A DNA stretch of 64,000 nt from Cohnella lupini (GCF_003386205.1 NZ_QRDY01000005.1:248001-312000), one strand, 5' to 3'; positions 1 through 9,017 are shown, numbered from the stretch's first letter. The notes: generated by a model not told the origin, from the letters alone. Translations and numbers: made by a program.

Positions 1-579
1 GGCTCCGTCTACGGTCGCCGCTTCGTAGAGCTCTTGGGGGATTTGCTTGAGTCCGGCCAGGAATATGATCATAACCGACCCGAACTGCCATACCGATAAT
101 CCGATCAACGAGAAGATCGCATAGTGAGGATCGGCGATCCAGTTGGGACCATCGATTCCCAGCAGGCTTAAGCCTTGGTTATACAGTCCTTCCTTGTCGA
201 ACACCTGCTTCCACAGGACGGATATGGCCACGCTTCCTCCCAGCAAGGAAGGAATGTAATAGATGGTGCGATATAAGCCGAGGAATTTCATTCCTTGATT
301 AAGCAGCATGGCCAGTCCAAGCGCGAAGGCCAATCGGAAAGGAACCGACAGCAGCACGTATTTGAACGTGACTTTAATAGAATCGCCGAGACGATAATCG
401 TCCGTAAACATGGTTTTATAATTGTCGAAGCCTATCCATTGTGGCGCGGATAGCAAGTCGTATCTCGTAAAGGATAAATACAGAGATGCGATAATCGGAC
501 TTAAGTATAGAAAGATGAAACCGATAAACCATGGCAACAGAAACAAATACCCGGCCGCATAGGTTTTGTATTTCTGCAT
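1..579 (-). CDS. Sugar ABC transporter permease, MalF/UgpA type (3' end beyond the window)
   Basis: Inner-membrane subunit of a carbohydrate importer. Reading leftward from ATG 579, 193 codons are visible and the frame is still open at base 1. The protein starts MQKYKTYAAGYLFLLPWFI, a first membrane span typical of MalF-like permeases, continues with WIGFDNYKTMF, and near the edge shows LKQIPQELYEAATVDGA, the EAA loop that contacts the ATPase. A GGGGAG ribosome site precedes the start. It follows the solute-binding lipoprotein gene at 655-1995 in the same direction, with a stem-loop between them. No ATPase gene is nearby, so a shared MsmX-type ATPase elsewhere is likely (inference). The substrate is not readable from the sequence; the uxa genes next door suggest a uronide or pectin oligomer. 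Confidence 0.93.
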   Translation of the reverse strand, partial: MQKYKTYAAGYLFLLPWFIGFIFLYLSPIIASLYLSFTRYDLLSAPQWIGFDNYKTMFTDDYRLGDSIKVTFKYVLLSVPFRLAFALGLAMLLNQGMKFLGLYRTIYYIPSLLGGSVAISVLWKQVFDKEGLYNQGLSLLGIDGPNWIADPHYAIFSLIGLSVWQFGSVMIIFLAGLKQIPQELYEAATVDGA

Positions 580-601
580 AATTAGCTCCCCTATCCTTGG
601 G

Positions 602-624
602 AAAAGGGAGCCGCAAGGGCTCCC
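602..624 (-). terminator. Intercistronic stem-loop between binding protein and permease genes
   Basis: A perfect 7-bp stem, GGGAGCC (606-612) with GGCTCCC (618-624) and loop GCAAG, is followed on the minus strand by TTTT (602-605). It sits between the binding-protein stop and the permease start. Hairpins here usually act as partial terminators or mRNA stabilisers, so that binding protein is made in excess over permease. Confidence 0.6.
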
Positions 625-654
625 CGATATCCCGTTATTTCATGATGATATGAC

Positions 655-1995
655 TTATTGCGCTTTAGCTTTGGCGAGCAATTTATCCGTTTCGGTCATG
701 AATTCGTCGACGGAGGACTCGATCGAATTGGCGTTGAACGCGATTTTCTCGCTCGTTAGCTGCAACAGCTTCGTGAATTCGTTATCCAATGGAAATTGTT
801 GATAATCCACGGCCGGAGCCGTGTTGCTAACCAATGAAATGTAATCGTAAAGAACCTTGTCTACCGGCGTGGATTGCGCGGCTAATACATCGCGAATCTT
901 GGCCGCCGGAGGAACTCCTCTAGTGCTGCCGAGGATAACTCCGGCTTCTGGATCGTTCACCATGAAGTCGATGAATTTAGCCACCATCTCCGGATGTTTG
1001 GTACCCTCGTAAGAGGTAATGAATTGTCCGGAGATCGGCGGAATCATTCCGCTTCCTGCCGGGCCGTTCGGATACACCGTCAAGCCCAATTGGTCCTGAG
1101 TCAACTCTTGGAAACCGAAGATCTGGGAGGCCGACGCGCTCTGAATGGCTACCTCTCCCTTAACGACTAGAGATTTGTCTACGGCAGTCGGAGGACTGGC
1201 GACTTGCACGTCGGCAGGTACGATCGCCCCCGCTTTGCGTAGCTCATCCCACATCGAGAACCAGTCGATCATCTCTTGCTTGTCGAAATGGCGCTCTCCG
1301 TCGCGATAGAGCTCCTTGCCCACGCTTCCCAGATAGGAACCTAACGAAGCCGCATCGCTGGACAAATCATACGATCCGTAGTGGCCTTTGCCCAATTTCT
1401 CCGCGATTTGAATGACGTCCGCTTTGAAATCGTCGTAAGTCCAATTTTCATTCGGAACCGGCAGGCCCGCTTTCTCGAACATACTGGCGTTATACATCAA
1501 CGTTGTCGAGCTTACGCCTAGCGTCACGCCGTACAGTTTGTCGTTGAATGTAGCCGCTTTCACCAAGCCTCCGTTGAAATCGTCCACATGAAGGATGTCG
1601 CCTACGTACGGAGTCAGATCGAGCAACGCGTTTTTGTCTACGTATTCTTTAATGTTGCCGCCTAGTTGGATCAAGTCGGGTGCGTTGCCCGCGGCAATCT
1701 GCGTGTTCAGCTTATCCAAGTATCCGTCGAACCCGGAATATTCGCCCGTGATTTTAACGCCCGGATTTTTCTGTTCGAACAGCTCGATAACCTTAAGCGT
1801 TTTCTCGTGTCTTTCATCCGCGCCCCACCAAGACATGCGAAGCTCGATTTCCTTGCCGTCGTCAGTCGTCGCCTCGCCGGTAGCTTGCGATGCCGCTCCT
1901 TCTTTGTCCGGTTCATTCGAGGCGCCGTTGGAACAGGCCGCTAAAAACAAAACCAGGGTAAGCATGTACATCGCAATAGTTTTTTTCTTCAACAT
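655..1995 (-). CDS. Extracellular sugar-binding lipoprotein (ABC family 1 solute-binding protein)
   Basis: This 446-residue protein is the ligand-binding part of the importer whose permease follows. It has a lipoprotein signal: lysine-rich start MLKKK, hydrophobic stretch, then lipobox LAAC with the lipidated Cys at residue 21 and a Ser/Asp/Glu-rich linker. The mature part has family hallmarks such as IAAGNAPDLIQLGG, LYGVTLGVSSTTLMYN and the late block VNDPEAGVILGSTRGVPP. Start ATG 1995 is preceded by AAGGAGGG with a 9-base gap. Upstream lie a -10 box, a catabolite-control-like site and a 21-bp-spaced direct repeat (separate entry). It is probably induced by an AraC-type activator and repressed by preferred sugars. 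Substrate unknown; uronides are a guess from context. Confidence 0.93.
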   Translation of the reverse strand: MLKKKTIAMYMLTLVLFLAACSNGASNEPDKEGAASQATGEATTDDGKEIELRMSWWGADERHEKTLKVIELFEQKNPGVKITGEYSGFDGYLDKLNTQIAAGNAPDLIQLGGNIKEYVDKNALLDLTPYVGDILHVDDFNGGLVKAATFNDKLYGVTLGVSSTTLMYNASMFEKAGLPVPNENWTYDDFKADVIQIAEKLGKGHYGSYDLSSDAASLGSYLGSVGKELYRDGERHFDKQEMIDWFSMWDELRKAGAIVPADVQVASPPTAVDKSLVVKGEVAIQSASASQIFGFQELTQDQLGLTVYPNGPAGSGMIPPISGQFITSYEGTKHPEMVAKFIDFMVNDPEAGVILGSTRGVPPAAKIRDVLAAQSTPVDKVLYDYISLVSNTAPAVDYQQFPLDNEFTKLLQLTSEKIAFNANSIESSVDEFMTETDKLLAKAKAQ

Positions 1996-2030
1996 ATAAC
2001 TAACCCTCCTTGAAGTTTGACTGCTTTTTC

Positions 2031-2095
2031 ATTGTAGATGAGGGGAGAGGGGATGGACATAAACAAAAGTAAGGGAAACGTTAACAAAAGTCAGG
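2031..2095 (-). promoter_or_regulatory. Promoter with AraC-type direct repeats and an overlapping cre-like site
   Basis: For the binding-protein gene, the minus strand has -10 TACAAT (2031-2036) but no good -35. Just upstream are two copies of AACAAAAGT followed by N-AGG (plus strand 2062-2070 and 2083-2091) whose starts are exactly 21 bp apart, two helical turns, as for AraC-family half-sites next to a weak -35. Between and overlapping them, GGGAAACGTTAACA (2073-2086) fits the CcpA cre consensus TGNAARCGNWWWCA except for its first base. Activator identity is inferred. Confidence 0.5.
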
Positions 2096-2130
2096 AGTTG
2101 ATCGTTACGTATTATGAGCTTCGGCAACGC

Positions 2131-2169
2131 AAAAACCCCCTTTTCCGCTTGAAGGAGCGAAAAAGAGGG
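2131..2169 (-). terminator. Rho-independent terminator of the uxa operon
   Basis: On the minus strand, a stem formed by CCCTCTTTTTCGCT and GCGGAAAAGGGGG with a short loop is followed by TTTTT (2131-2135). It lies directly downstream of the oxidoreductase stop at 2207, and separates the uxa operon from the transporter operon. Confidence 0.8.
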
Positions 2170-2206
2170 CTAAATGATTCTATTATAATGGACCGATATA
2201 TCCCGA

Positions 2207-3499
2207 TTAGCGGTGAAATTTCACCAGATCTTTTACTTTAACCGGCATGCCCGTACGAATGGAACGGTTAGCAGCGATTCCGGTCAAGATAGACCTAGCC
2301 CCGTCGATATGGTTCGCCGCGCGTTTGAACGGATCGTCGACAGGCGTTCCGAAAATGTCGTTCAAAAGAACCGGATCCCCGCCGCCATGACCGCCTTCGC
2401 CTTCCTCCAGTTCAATCTCGACCGGAGGCTCCCACATCGGGAAGAGGACGATGCGCTTATCCTTTAGCGCGCCTTCCAATGCTTTATCGCCGCCGGAATT
2501 GACGTAAGATTGTTCCACGATCGTCATTTCCAAGCGTCCTTTCGTCCCGTTGAAAGCGATACGATAGCCTTCCCATGGCATATAGGCGTTCAGGGAATAA
2601 GTCAGGATCGCCTTGTTCCGATACTTTACGATTACGCCCATCGTATCCTCGATGCTGATTCCGTCGCCGAATACGCTCTGATCGCGTCTATAGCCATCCT
2701 CGTGCTCGGCATCCAGATACATCGCCTTCAAGTGTTCGTTCTCGTCCAGGTGCAGAGCGAACGGATCTTCTTTCGCGAGCGGATTGCCCGTCGCCCGTTC
2801 GTAGAAGTTCGTTACTCCGCGTTGCTCCGCGTTCTCTTTCCCGTAATAGAGCAGGTCTCCGTAAGCGAACACCTCTTCGGGCTGCGAGCCGATCCAGTAA
2901 TTCACCAGATCGAAATGATGCGTCGACTTGTGCACGAGAAGACCGCCGCCGTTGCGTTTGTCCCGATGCCATCTGCGGAAATAATCGGCTCCGTGCATCG
3001 TATTGAGCAGCCACTCGAAGTGGACGGAGGTGACCTGGCCGATCGCTCCCTGCATAATCAATTCCCTGGCTTTCGTATGATGCGGCGCATAGCGATAGTT
3101 AAATGTCACCCGAACCTCGCGACCGGTCCGTTCGACCGCATCCAGGATGTCCTGGCATTTGTTCTCGTCCACCGTCATCGGCTTCTCGGTGATGACGTCG
3201 CAGCCGAGCTCCATGGCGCGAATAATATAAATATGGTGCGTCCGGTCCATGCTGGTCACGATAACGGCGTCCGGCTTCTGCTCCTCGATCATCCGGTCGA
3301 ATTCGTTCGCCTTGTAGGTAGCGACGCGAGGATATCCGTAATTTTCTTCCAATAGTTTATTCGCGTAATTCATTCGCGTTTGGTTCGTATCGCAAAAGGC
3401 GGTCAGCTCGGAGGTTTCCTTATATTGCGACGCGATGGCTCCGTAGAAGAACTCGGCTCTGCCCCCGGATCCTACAAGCACGTATTTCTTTCTGCTCAT
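2207..3499 (-). CDS. Gfo/Idh/MocA family NAD(P)-dependent oxidoreductase
   Basis: A 430-residue sugar or sugar-acid dehydrogenase-type protein. The N-terminal Rossmann fold shows VLVGSGGRAEFF and the conserved EKPMT motif near residue 105, whose lysine contacts cofactor and substrate in this family. The C-terminal alpha/beta domain includes HKSTHHFDLVNYW with the usual catalytic His region. It starts 38 bases after the uxaA stop and is the last gene before a terminator, so it belongs to the uxaCBA transcript. A role on a uronate derivative or an epimeric sugar is likely, but the exact substrate cannot be read. Length is slightly above the family norm (about 350-430). Confidence 0.88.
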   Translation of the reverse strand: MSRKKYVLVGSGGRAEFFYGAIASQYKETSELTAFCDTNQTRMNYANKLLEENYGYPRVATYKANEFDRMIEEQKPDAVIVTSMDRTHHIYIIRAMELGCDVITEKPMTVDENKCQDILDAVERTGREVRVTFNYRYAPHHTKARELIMQGAIGQVTSVHFEWLLNTMHGADYFRRWHRDKRNGGGLLVHKSTHHFDLVNYWIGSQPEEVFAYGDLLYYGKENAEQRGVTNFYERATGNPLAKEDPFALHLDENEHLKAMYLDAEHEDGYRRDQSVFGDGISIEDTMGVIVKYRNKAILTYSLNAYMPWEGYRIAFNGTKGRLEMTIVEQSYVNSGGDKALEGALKDKRIVLFPMWEPPVEIELEEGEGGHGGGDPVLLNDIFGTPVDDPFKRAANHIDGARSILTGIAANRSIRTGMPVKVKDLVKFHR

Positions 3500-3537
3500 T
3501 TAAAATTCTCCGTTCGAATTGGAATTGGAAATTAGAA

Positions 3538-5034
3538 TTATAGAATGACGCCGTCCTTAAATATAGCGATTTCCCGGAAGCCGTTCTGCTCCCCGTTCGT
3601 CCGTTCGACGCCCGACGATAAGGCGATAACGTAATCCATGAGCTCGACAGCCAGCATATCCATGCCGGTACCGTTCAGAAGCTTGCCCGCATCGAAATCG
3701 ATCCAATGCTTTTTCTTCCGCGCGAGCTCGCTGTTGGTCGATAGCTTAACCGTAGGCACGGGACCGCCGAACGGCGTTCCGCGTCCGGTCGTGAACAGCA
3801 CGATATGAGCTCCGGCGGCGGCCAACGCCGTCACCGAGACGAGATCGTTGCCGGGGCCCTGAATCAGGTTTAACCCCGGCTTCGTCGCTCTGACGCCATA
3901 AGGCAGAACATCCGTCACGCTGGCGTGCCCGCCCTTCTGCGTGCAGCCGAGCGACTTTTCTTCCAGCGTGGTGATTCCGCCGGCTTTGTTGCCCGGTGAC
4001 GGATTCTCGTATATCTCCTGACCGTGGCGAATGAAATATTGCTTGAAGTCGTTAACCAGCTCCACGACTTTACCGAACACTTCCTCGTTCTCCGCGCGAT
4101 TCATCAGAATCGTCTCGGCGCCGAACATTTCGGGAACCTCGGTGAGCAAAGCCATGCCGCCTTCCGCCGTCAAAGCGTCGGCCATTCTGCCGACAAGCGG
4201 GTTGGCCGTTATGCCGGAAAATCCATCGGACCCGCCGCATTTCAGCCCTAGCTTCAGCTTAGATAAGGAGATCGGTTTACGCGAGAATCGCTCCGCATAG
4301 TCGATCAGCTCTTCCAGCAACCGCATTCCCGTCTCTAGCTCGTCATCTTCTTCTTGAGCTTTCAAATAGCGGATCCGGTCATTGTCGCCGCCTAGCAATT
4401 CCTTCATCCCGTCGATTTGGTTATTCTCGCAACCCAAGCCTACGATGAGCACGCCGGCGGCGTTTCCATGCTCTGCCAACGACGCGAGCAATTGCCGGGT
4501 ATGGCCGAGATCGTCGCCCAGCTGGGAACAACCGAAAGGATGGGCGAAGTGGTAGACTCCGTCGATTCCACGATTTCCGAAGCGATTCGAGGCCATCTTG
4601 GCCAGCAGCTCGCAGGTCTTGTTAATGCAGCCGACCGTATTCAGAATCCAGATCTCGTTGCGAATGCCGACTTCCCCGTTGTCTCTTTCGTATCCGAGAA
4701 AGGTTAACCCTTTCGGCTGCGCGGCGACGGGGTCGGCCGGTTCGTACCGATAGTCCAGCAACCCGCCGAGTCCCGTGCGCAGATTATGGGAATGAATCCA
4801 GCCGCCGGCCGGGATATCCGTCTGGGACAGCCCGATGGAATAACCGAACTTGCGTACGTGCCGACCTTGCGGAATCGGGCCAATAGCCAGCTTATGTCCC
4901 CTTGGCACGTCGCCGCTTACCTTTACTTCCGTTTCCTTCCCGGACGCGGATATACGAACGTATTCTCCATCGGCTAAGTCCCTAAGCGCGACTGCGACGT
5001 CGTCATCCGGGTGCAGAATTACTGTATCGCTCAT
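3538..5034 (-). CDS. uxaA: Altronate dehydratase
   Basis: Converts D-altronate to 2-keto-3-deoxygluconate, the third step of galacturonate breakdown. The N-terminal SAF domain (about residues 1-90: MSDTVILHPDDDVAVALRDL) precedes the large UxaA domain with GYERDNGEVGIRNE, GCINKTCELLAKMA, HPFGCSQLGDD, GLGCENNQIDGM, KCGGSDGFSG and the late GRGTPFGGPVPT block. Conserved cysteines fit an iron-dependent lyase. I use ATG 5034: GGAGGAG lies 8 bases upstream and the codon overlaps the uxaB stop as ATGA. A longer start at 5052 would lie inside the ribosome site. Length (498) is normal. Translationally coupled to uxaB. Confidence 0.95.
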   Translation of the reverse strand: MSDTVILHPDDDVAVALRDLADGEYVRISASGKETEVKVSGDVPRGHKLAIGPIPQGRHVRKFGYSIGLSQTDIPAGGWIHSHNLRTGLGGLLDYRYEPADPVAAQPKGLTFLGYERDNGEVGIRNEIWILNTVGCINKTCELLAKMASNRFGNRGIDGVYHFAHPFGCSQLGDDLGHTRQLLASLAEHGNAAGVLIVGLGCENNQIDGMKELLGGDNDRIRYLKAQEEDDELETGMRLLEELIDYAERFSRKPISLSKLKLGLKCGGSDGFSGITANPLVGRMADALTAEGGMALLTEVPEMFGAETILMNRAENEEVFGKVVELVNDFKQYFIRHGQEIYENPSPGNKAGGITTLEEKSLGCTQKGGHASVTDVLPYGVRATKPGLNLIQGPGNDLVSVTALAAAGAHIVLFTTGRGTPFGGPVPTVKLSTNSELARKKKHWIDFDAGKLLNGTGMDMLAVELMDYVIALSSGVERTNGEQNGFREIAIFKDGVIL

Positions 5035-6548
5035 CGGATCGTCTCCTCCCATTTCGTCATATGCTTAACGATTTCATCCACCAAGCCGGGAAGCAACGTT
5101 AAATCTTCTTCCCATATCGCCGTACTTCCCAAGATGGCTTTCACGCCGGCATTCAGCCCGTCGGCTTGCCCTTTTATCGCCGGCCCCCACGCTTCGCTAA
5201 TCCATTCAAGCAGAGCCGGGTCGTCTCGGATCTGGAATAACGAACCGTCGGGTAACCGCGAATGCGGCGTTGCGACGGTAACGTCCGGACGATACAGCCT
5301 GAGCAGCGAAGCAAGCGATTCCGTTAATACGGGCGGTAATTGCCCCGTCCGTTCGATGTATGCCTTAAGCGACGGAAGCAGCCGTACTTTCCATTTAGAC
5401 AAGCTGTTCATCGCGATATCCGCCAATTTGTGCTTAATGAACGGATTACGGAATCTTTCCAGCGTTTCGTTGGCGTACGCCGTCATTTCATTGCGGTCGA
5501 GCTGCAATACGGGCACGATTTCTTCGAACAAACCTCGTATGAATTTAGGCCCCCACGCCGGATGCTCGAGCGCTTCTCTAACTTCGCGAAGCCCGTTCAC
5601 CAGCCCGATCGCGGCCATCATCGTATGAGTTCCGTTCAGAATACGGACTTTGCGCTGCTGGTAGGGAACCAAATCTTCTACCCAAGCTACGTTAAGTCCC
5701 GCCGACGCTAGCGGAAGTCGTTCCTCCAGCTCTCGTTCTCCCTGTATCGCCCAGAAATAATAAGGCTCCGAAGTCGTTAATAACGGATCGGCATAGCCCC
5801 ATTCGGCGAATAACTCTTCCGCTTCATCCGTTGGGTATCCGGTTACGATGCGATCGACCAGCGTATTGAGAAACCGATTGGAATCGTTCACCCACTGCTT
5901 AAAGGCGTCAGGCAAGCTCCAATCGTCCGCATGCCGAAGCACCGTTTCCCGCAATCGTTCGCCGTTGCGTTCCAGCAGCTCGCATGGAAGATGAACGAGA
6001 CCGCGAGAGGGATCCCCCGCGAATTTATTGTAACGGCGATAGAGGAACGCCGTCAGCTTGCCGGGGAAAGACGGGATGTCCGTCTCCGCATTCCATTCCG
6101 CGTACTGATAGGCAAGTCCTGCTTCCGTCGTATTGGAAATGACGAACTCCAGGTCCGGACCATCGGCGAGTTCCAGAAACGACTCCCATTCCGAGTAAGG
6201 GTCGATCATGCGGGAGAACACGCAGATCTGCTCCCTCTCCTCTACCCGCTTTCCTTCGCGAATTCCCCTAACGAGCAGCGAATAAACCCCTTGCTGCGCC
6301 TTCAATTGATCCAAATGCGGCTTACCCGAGGGGCGAGGCTGGGTTACCGCGACGCCGCCATTAAACAGCCCTTGTCGGTTACAGACATGAATCATCCAAT
6401 CCGCGAAGCCTCGCAGAAAATTACCTTCGCCGACCTGCAGCACTTTGACGGGAAGCTCCTTCAGACGTTGAAATTGCGTCGCGTTGTCCGGCTGCAAGCT
6501 TTTCTCGCCGATTAGCGGCCATGCCGCGGCTTCCGTATTACCCTCCAT
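5031..6548 (-). CDS. uxaB: Tagaturonate reductase (altronate oxidoreductase)
   Basis: NADH-dependent reduction of D-tagaturonate to D-altronate, second step of the galacturonate branch. A mannitol-dehydrogenase-family protein: VLQVGEGNFLRGFADWMI is the N-terminal nucleotide-binding signature, and the central VRILNGTHTMMAAIG carries the Lys/Asn/His catalytic stretch typical of the family. The C-terminal helical domain ends shortly before the stop, which overlaps uxaA by ATGA. Start choice is uncertain: ATG 6548 has GGGAAG 7 bases upstream, ATG 6551 is adjacent, and ATG 6575 lacks a good ribosome site. All overlap the 3' end of uxaC, implying coupling. Length about 505 is normal. Confidence 0.94.
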   Translation of the reverse strand: MEGNTEAAAWPLIGEKSLQPDNATQFQRLKELPVKVLQVGEGNFLRGFADWMIHVCNRQGLFNGGVAVTQPRPSGKPHLDQLKAQQGVYSLLVRGIREGKRVEEREQICVFSRMIDPYSEWESFLELADGPDLEFVISNTTEAGLAYQYAEWNAETDIPSFPGKLTAFLYRRYNKFAGDPSRGLVHLPCELLERNGERLRETVLRHADDWSLPDAFKQWVNDSNRFLNTLVDRIVTGYPTDEAEELFAEWGYADPLLTTSEPYYFWAIQGERELEERLPLASAGLNVAWVEDLVPYQQRKVRILNGTHTMMAAIGLVNGLREVREALEHPAWGPKFIRGLFEEIVPVLQLDRNEMTAYANETLERFRNPFIKHKLADIAMNSLSKWKVRLLPSLKAYIERTGQLPPVLTESLASLLRLYRPDVTVATPHSRLPDGSLFQIRDDPALLEWISEAWGPAIKGQADGLNAGVKAILGSTAIWEEDLTLLPGLVDEIVKHMTKWEETIR

Positions 6549-7980
6549 CATTTCTCTTCCCGCTCCCTTCTCCATTAAAGCGGAAATAACGTTCCGCGTT
6601 GCGATAGCCGATATCTTGGACTATTCCGCCTAGCCAGCCCGGATCATTCGGGGCTTCGCCCCGCTCGACCCATTCTCCGAGCATGTTGCATAGAATTCTT
6701 CGGAAATACTCATGTCTCGTGAAGGATAGGAAGCTACGGGAATCCGTCAGCATTCCCACGAATCGGCTAAGCAGCCCCATATTAGCCAGCGAGGTCATCT
6801 GGGCGATCATCCCGTCTTTGGTGTCGTTGAACCACCAGGCGGATCCGAGCTGGATTTTGCCGGGAATGCCATCCCCTTGGAAGGAGCCGATAATCGATGC
6901 CAGTATATCGTTGTCGTTCGGATTCAACGAATACAAAATCGTACGCGGCAAAGCTCCCTCCCGGTCCCATGCGTTCAGCAGTCCGACGATCGCGTCGGCA
7001 AGCCGCCCGTCGCCGATCGAATCGAAGCCGGTGTCCGGTCCGAGCTTGGCGAACATACGGCCGTTATTGTTGCGGCGCGCATGGATGTGAAGCTGCATCG
7101 CCCAATCCCGCTCGGCGTACCAGCGTCCCAGCTGAAGCAAGGTTAACGTCTTATACTTGTTTTCCTCCTCCTTGCTCACCGACTGGCCGGACAAAGCTTT
7201 GGCGAAAATCGCGGCCGCCTCGGAATGGGTAGCAAGAGCGTAAGGCACTTCATCTAGTGCATGATCTGATATTCTGCAGCCACGTTCATGGAAGTAAGCG
7301 ATTCTGGACTCAAGCGCTTTCAGCAAACCGTCATAATCGGCGATGTCCGACCCGATTGACGTCTCAAGGCGCTTAAGCCATGGAAGGAACGTTTCGCTTC
7401 GAAGATTAAGAGCTTTATCCGGGCGGAACGACGGTAATACCTTCGTATCGATCGTCTTGTCCCTTCCGATGAAATCATGGTGCTCAAGAGAATCGGCCGG
7501 GTCGTCCGTCGTACAGATAACGATTACATTATTCTTGTTGATCAACTCTCGCACGGAGAATCCATCCCCGTCAAATCGTACTTTCGTTTGGTCCCAAATC
7601 GCGCGTGCGTTGCTTTCCTGTATAATATCGTCTACGCCGAACAACCGGCGAAGCTCCAGATGCGACCAATGATATAGCGGATTGCCGACGGTAGCCGGAA
7701 CCGTTCTCGTCCAAGCGAGGAAACGGTCGTAATCGCCTACGCCTTCTCCGCCCGTGACGTACTTCTCCTCGATGCCGTTCGTCCGCATCGCGCGCCATTT
7801 GTAGTGATCTCCGTATAGCCAAGCCTGGGTCAGATTAGAGAATCTCTTGTTCTCCGCGATCTCGCGGGGATCCAGATGGCAGTGATAGTCGATGATGGGC
7901 ATCGTCGCGGCATAATCATGATACAGCCGGATCGCCGTGTCGTTCTGAAGCAAAAAATGCTCATCCATAAAAGGCTTCAT
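6538..7980 (-). CDS. uxaC: Glucuronate/galacturonate isomerase
   Basis: Isomerises D-galacturonate to D-tagaturonate (and D-glucuronate to D-fructuronate), the entry step of the pathway. The 480-residue protein has the family signature PIIDYHCHLDPREIAENK with the metal-binding HCHLD, then LYGDHYKWRAMR, CTTDDPADSLEHH, QLHIHARRNNN and SLNPNDND. Start ATG 7980 has AGGAAGGGG 8 bases upstream. First gene of the uxaCBA-oxidoreductase operon and divergent from an AraC-type regulator at 8102. A 9-codon upstream reading frame ends on this start (separate entry). The kinase and aldolase for 2-keto-3-deoxygluconate are not in the window. Confidence 0.96.
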   Translation of the reverse strand: MKPFMDEHFLLQNDTAIRLYHDYAATMPIIDYHCHLDPREIAENKRFSNLTQAWLYGDHYKWRAMRTNGIEEKYVTGGEGVGDYDRFLAWTRTVPATVGNPLYHWSHLELRRLFGVDDIIQESNARAIWDQTKVRFDGDGFSVRELINKNNVIVICTTDDPADSLEHHDFIGRDKTIDTKVLPSFRPDKALNLRSETFLPWLKRLETSIGSDIADYDGLLKALESRIAYFHERGCRISDHALDEVPYALATHSEAAAIFAKALSGQSVSKEEENKYKTLTLLQLGRWYAERDWAMQLHIHARRNNNGRMFAKLGPDTGFDSIGDGRLADAIVGLLNAWDREGALPRTILYSLNPNDNDILASIIGSFQGDGIPGKIQLGSAWWFNDTKDGMIAQMTSLANMGLLSRFVGMLTDSRSFLSFTRHEYFRRILCNMLGEWVERGEAPNDPGWLGGIVQDIGYRNAERYFRFNGEGSGKRNDGG

Positions 7981-8006
7981 GCGTTCGGCCCCTTCCTAGT
8001 AATCAT
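7977..8006 (-). CDS. Possible 9-codon leader ORF overlapping the uxaC start
   Basis: ATG 8006 opens MITRKGPNA and stops at TGA 7979-7977, which overlaps the uxaC ATG as ATGA. An AAGGAGG lies upstream but only about 2 bases from this ATG, which is tight. It could couple translation into uxaC, or the AAGGAGG may be a second ribosome site for a non-standard start. Only seen in sequence; no family match is possible. Confidence 0.25.
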   Translation of the reverse strand: MITRKGPNA

Positions 8007-8057
8007 TTCCTCCTTAATCATAGGACAATTTACGTTCCTTGTATTGGCCTTTTTTGC

Positions 8058-8063
8058 TATAAT
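8058..8063 (+). promoter_or_regulatory. Probable -10 box of the AraC-type regulator gene
   Basis: A consensus TATAAT lies 39 bases before the regulator start in the 121-bp divergent gap with uxaC. No convincing -35 is 16-18 bp upstream, so the promoter may depend on an activator. The gap also has two TAATCAT copies (8000-8006 and 8015-8021) of unknown meaning. Confidence 0.35.
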
Positions 8064-8101
8064 TACGGATTATATGATCTTTTTTGCCCTGAGGTGATCG
8101 C

Positions 8102-8965
8102 ATGTTAGCGAAGGATTCTATTACCGTCGATTTCGGCAACGATGAGAGCGACTTTTACCTGCACCAAGTCGTGCGTTCCACGCCGTTCGAGCGAAATAAT
8201 CACTATCACAGCACGTACGAGATATACTACTTGCTCTCGGGAAGACGGAATTATTTTATTAAAGATAGCGCTTATTCCGTAGCCGCCGGAGATTTGGTGT
8301 TCATCAACAAATACGATGTCCATAAAACGTCGGTCCTCGGCTCACCGCAGCACGAACGGATCGTTATGAATTTCAGCGACGCTTATCTCGGCTCCGACCA
8401 TCCTCTTTTCCGGCCGGACCTGCTTCACGTCTTCCAACGCGAACACCATCTATATCGGCTAAAGCCGCAAGAGCAATGGTTCGTCGAAGAGCTGTTTCGT
8501 AAAATGGCGGAAGAGATCAAACGGCAAGAAGACGGATTTGAGCTGTCTGTCCGACTTCTGGTCACGCAATTATTGTTGTTCGCCGTAAGGATGAGAGACG
8601 CCGACGTTCCCGTCACCGACGACCCGCTTAGCCCCACTCACCGGAGAATAGCCGAGGTCGTTAAATTCATCAACTCTCGATATCAAGAAAAGCTGCCGTT
8701 GACGGAATTATCGGAACGGTTCGATATGAGTCCATCCTATTTAAGCCGTACATTCAAAAGAGTAACCGGCTTCTCCATCGTGGGTTATCACAACTTGACG
8801 CGCGTTCGCGAAGCGCAGTCCTTGCTTGCCCGTTCGAACGCCAAGATCACGGACATCTCGGAACGCGTCGGATTCGAGCAATTCGCGCACTTCAACCGAA
8901 CCTTCAAGAAAATAACGGGAACGAATCCCACGCGATACCGCAACTTGAACGGCGAGCCTAGCTAA
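8102..8965 (+). CDS. AraC-family transcriptional regulator, likely of the uxa operon
   Basis: A 287-residue protein with an N-terminal cupin-like ligand domain (HYHSTYEIYYLLSGRRNYFI, then GDLVFINKYDVHKT) and a C-terminal double helix-turn-helix (LTELSERFDMSPSYLSRTFKRVTGFS and ITDISERVGFEQFAHFNRTFKKITGTNPTRYR). GAGGTGA precedes ATG 8102. Divergent placement next to uxaC suggests it senses a uronate or pathway intermediate and activates uxaCBA; this is inference from position. Confidence 0.92.
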   Translation: MLAKDSITVDFGNDESDFYLHQVVRSTPFERNNHYHSTYEIYYLLSGRRNYFIKDSAYSVAAGDLVFINKYDVHKTSVLGSPQHERIVMNFSDAYLGSDHPLFRPDLLHVFQREHHLYRLKPQEQWFVEELFRKMAEEIKRQEDGFELSVRLLVTQLLLFAVRMRDADVPVTDDPLSPTHRRIAEVVKFINSRYQEKLPLTELSERFDMSPSYLSRTFKRVTGFSIVGYHNLTRVREAQSLLARSNAKITDISERVGFEQFAHFNRTFKKITGTNPTRYRNLNGEPS

Positions 8966-9017
8966 CTTCATATGAACTTCAGATTCGGGGAATATAATGA
9001 ACTCGGGGTGAAGATCG

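Noticed and set aside
2510..3355. 281-codon plus-strand frame opposite the Gfo/Idh/MocA gene
   Set aside because: No domain motif; the minus strand has GSGGRAEFF and EKPMT.
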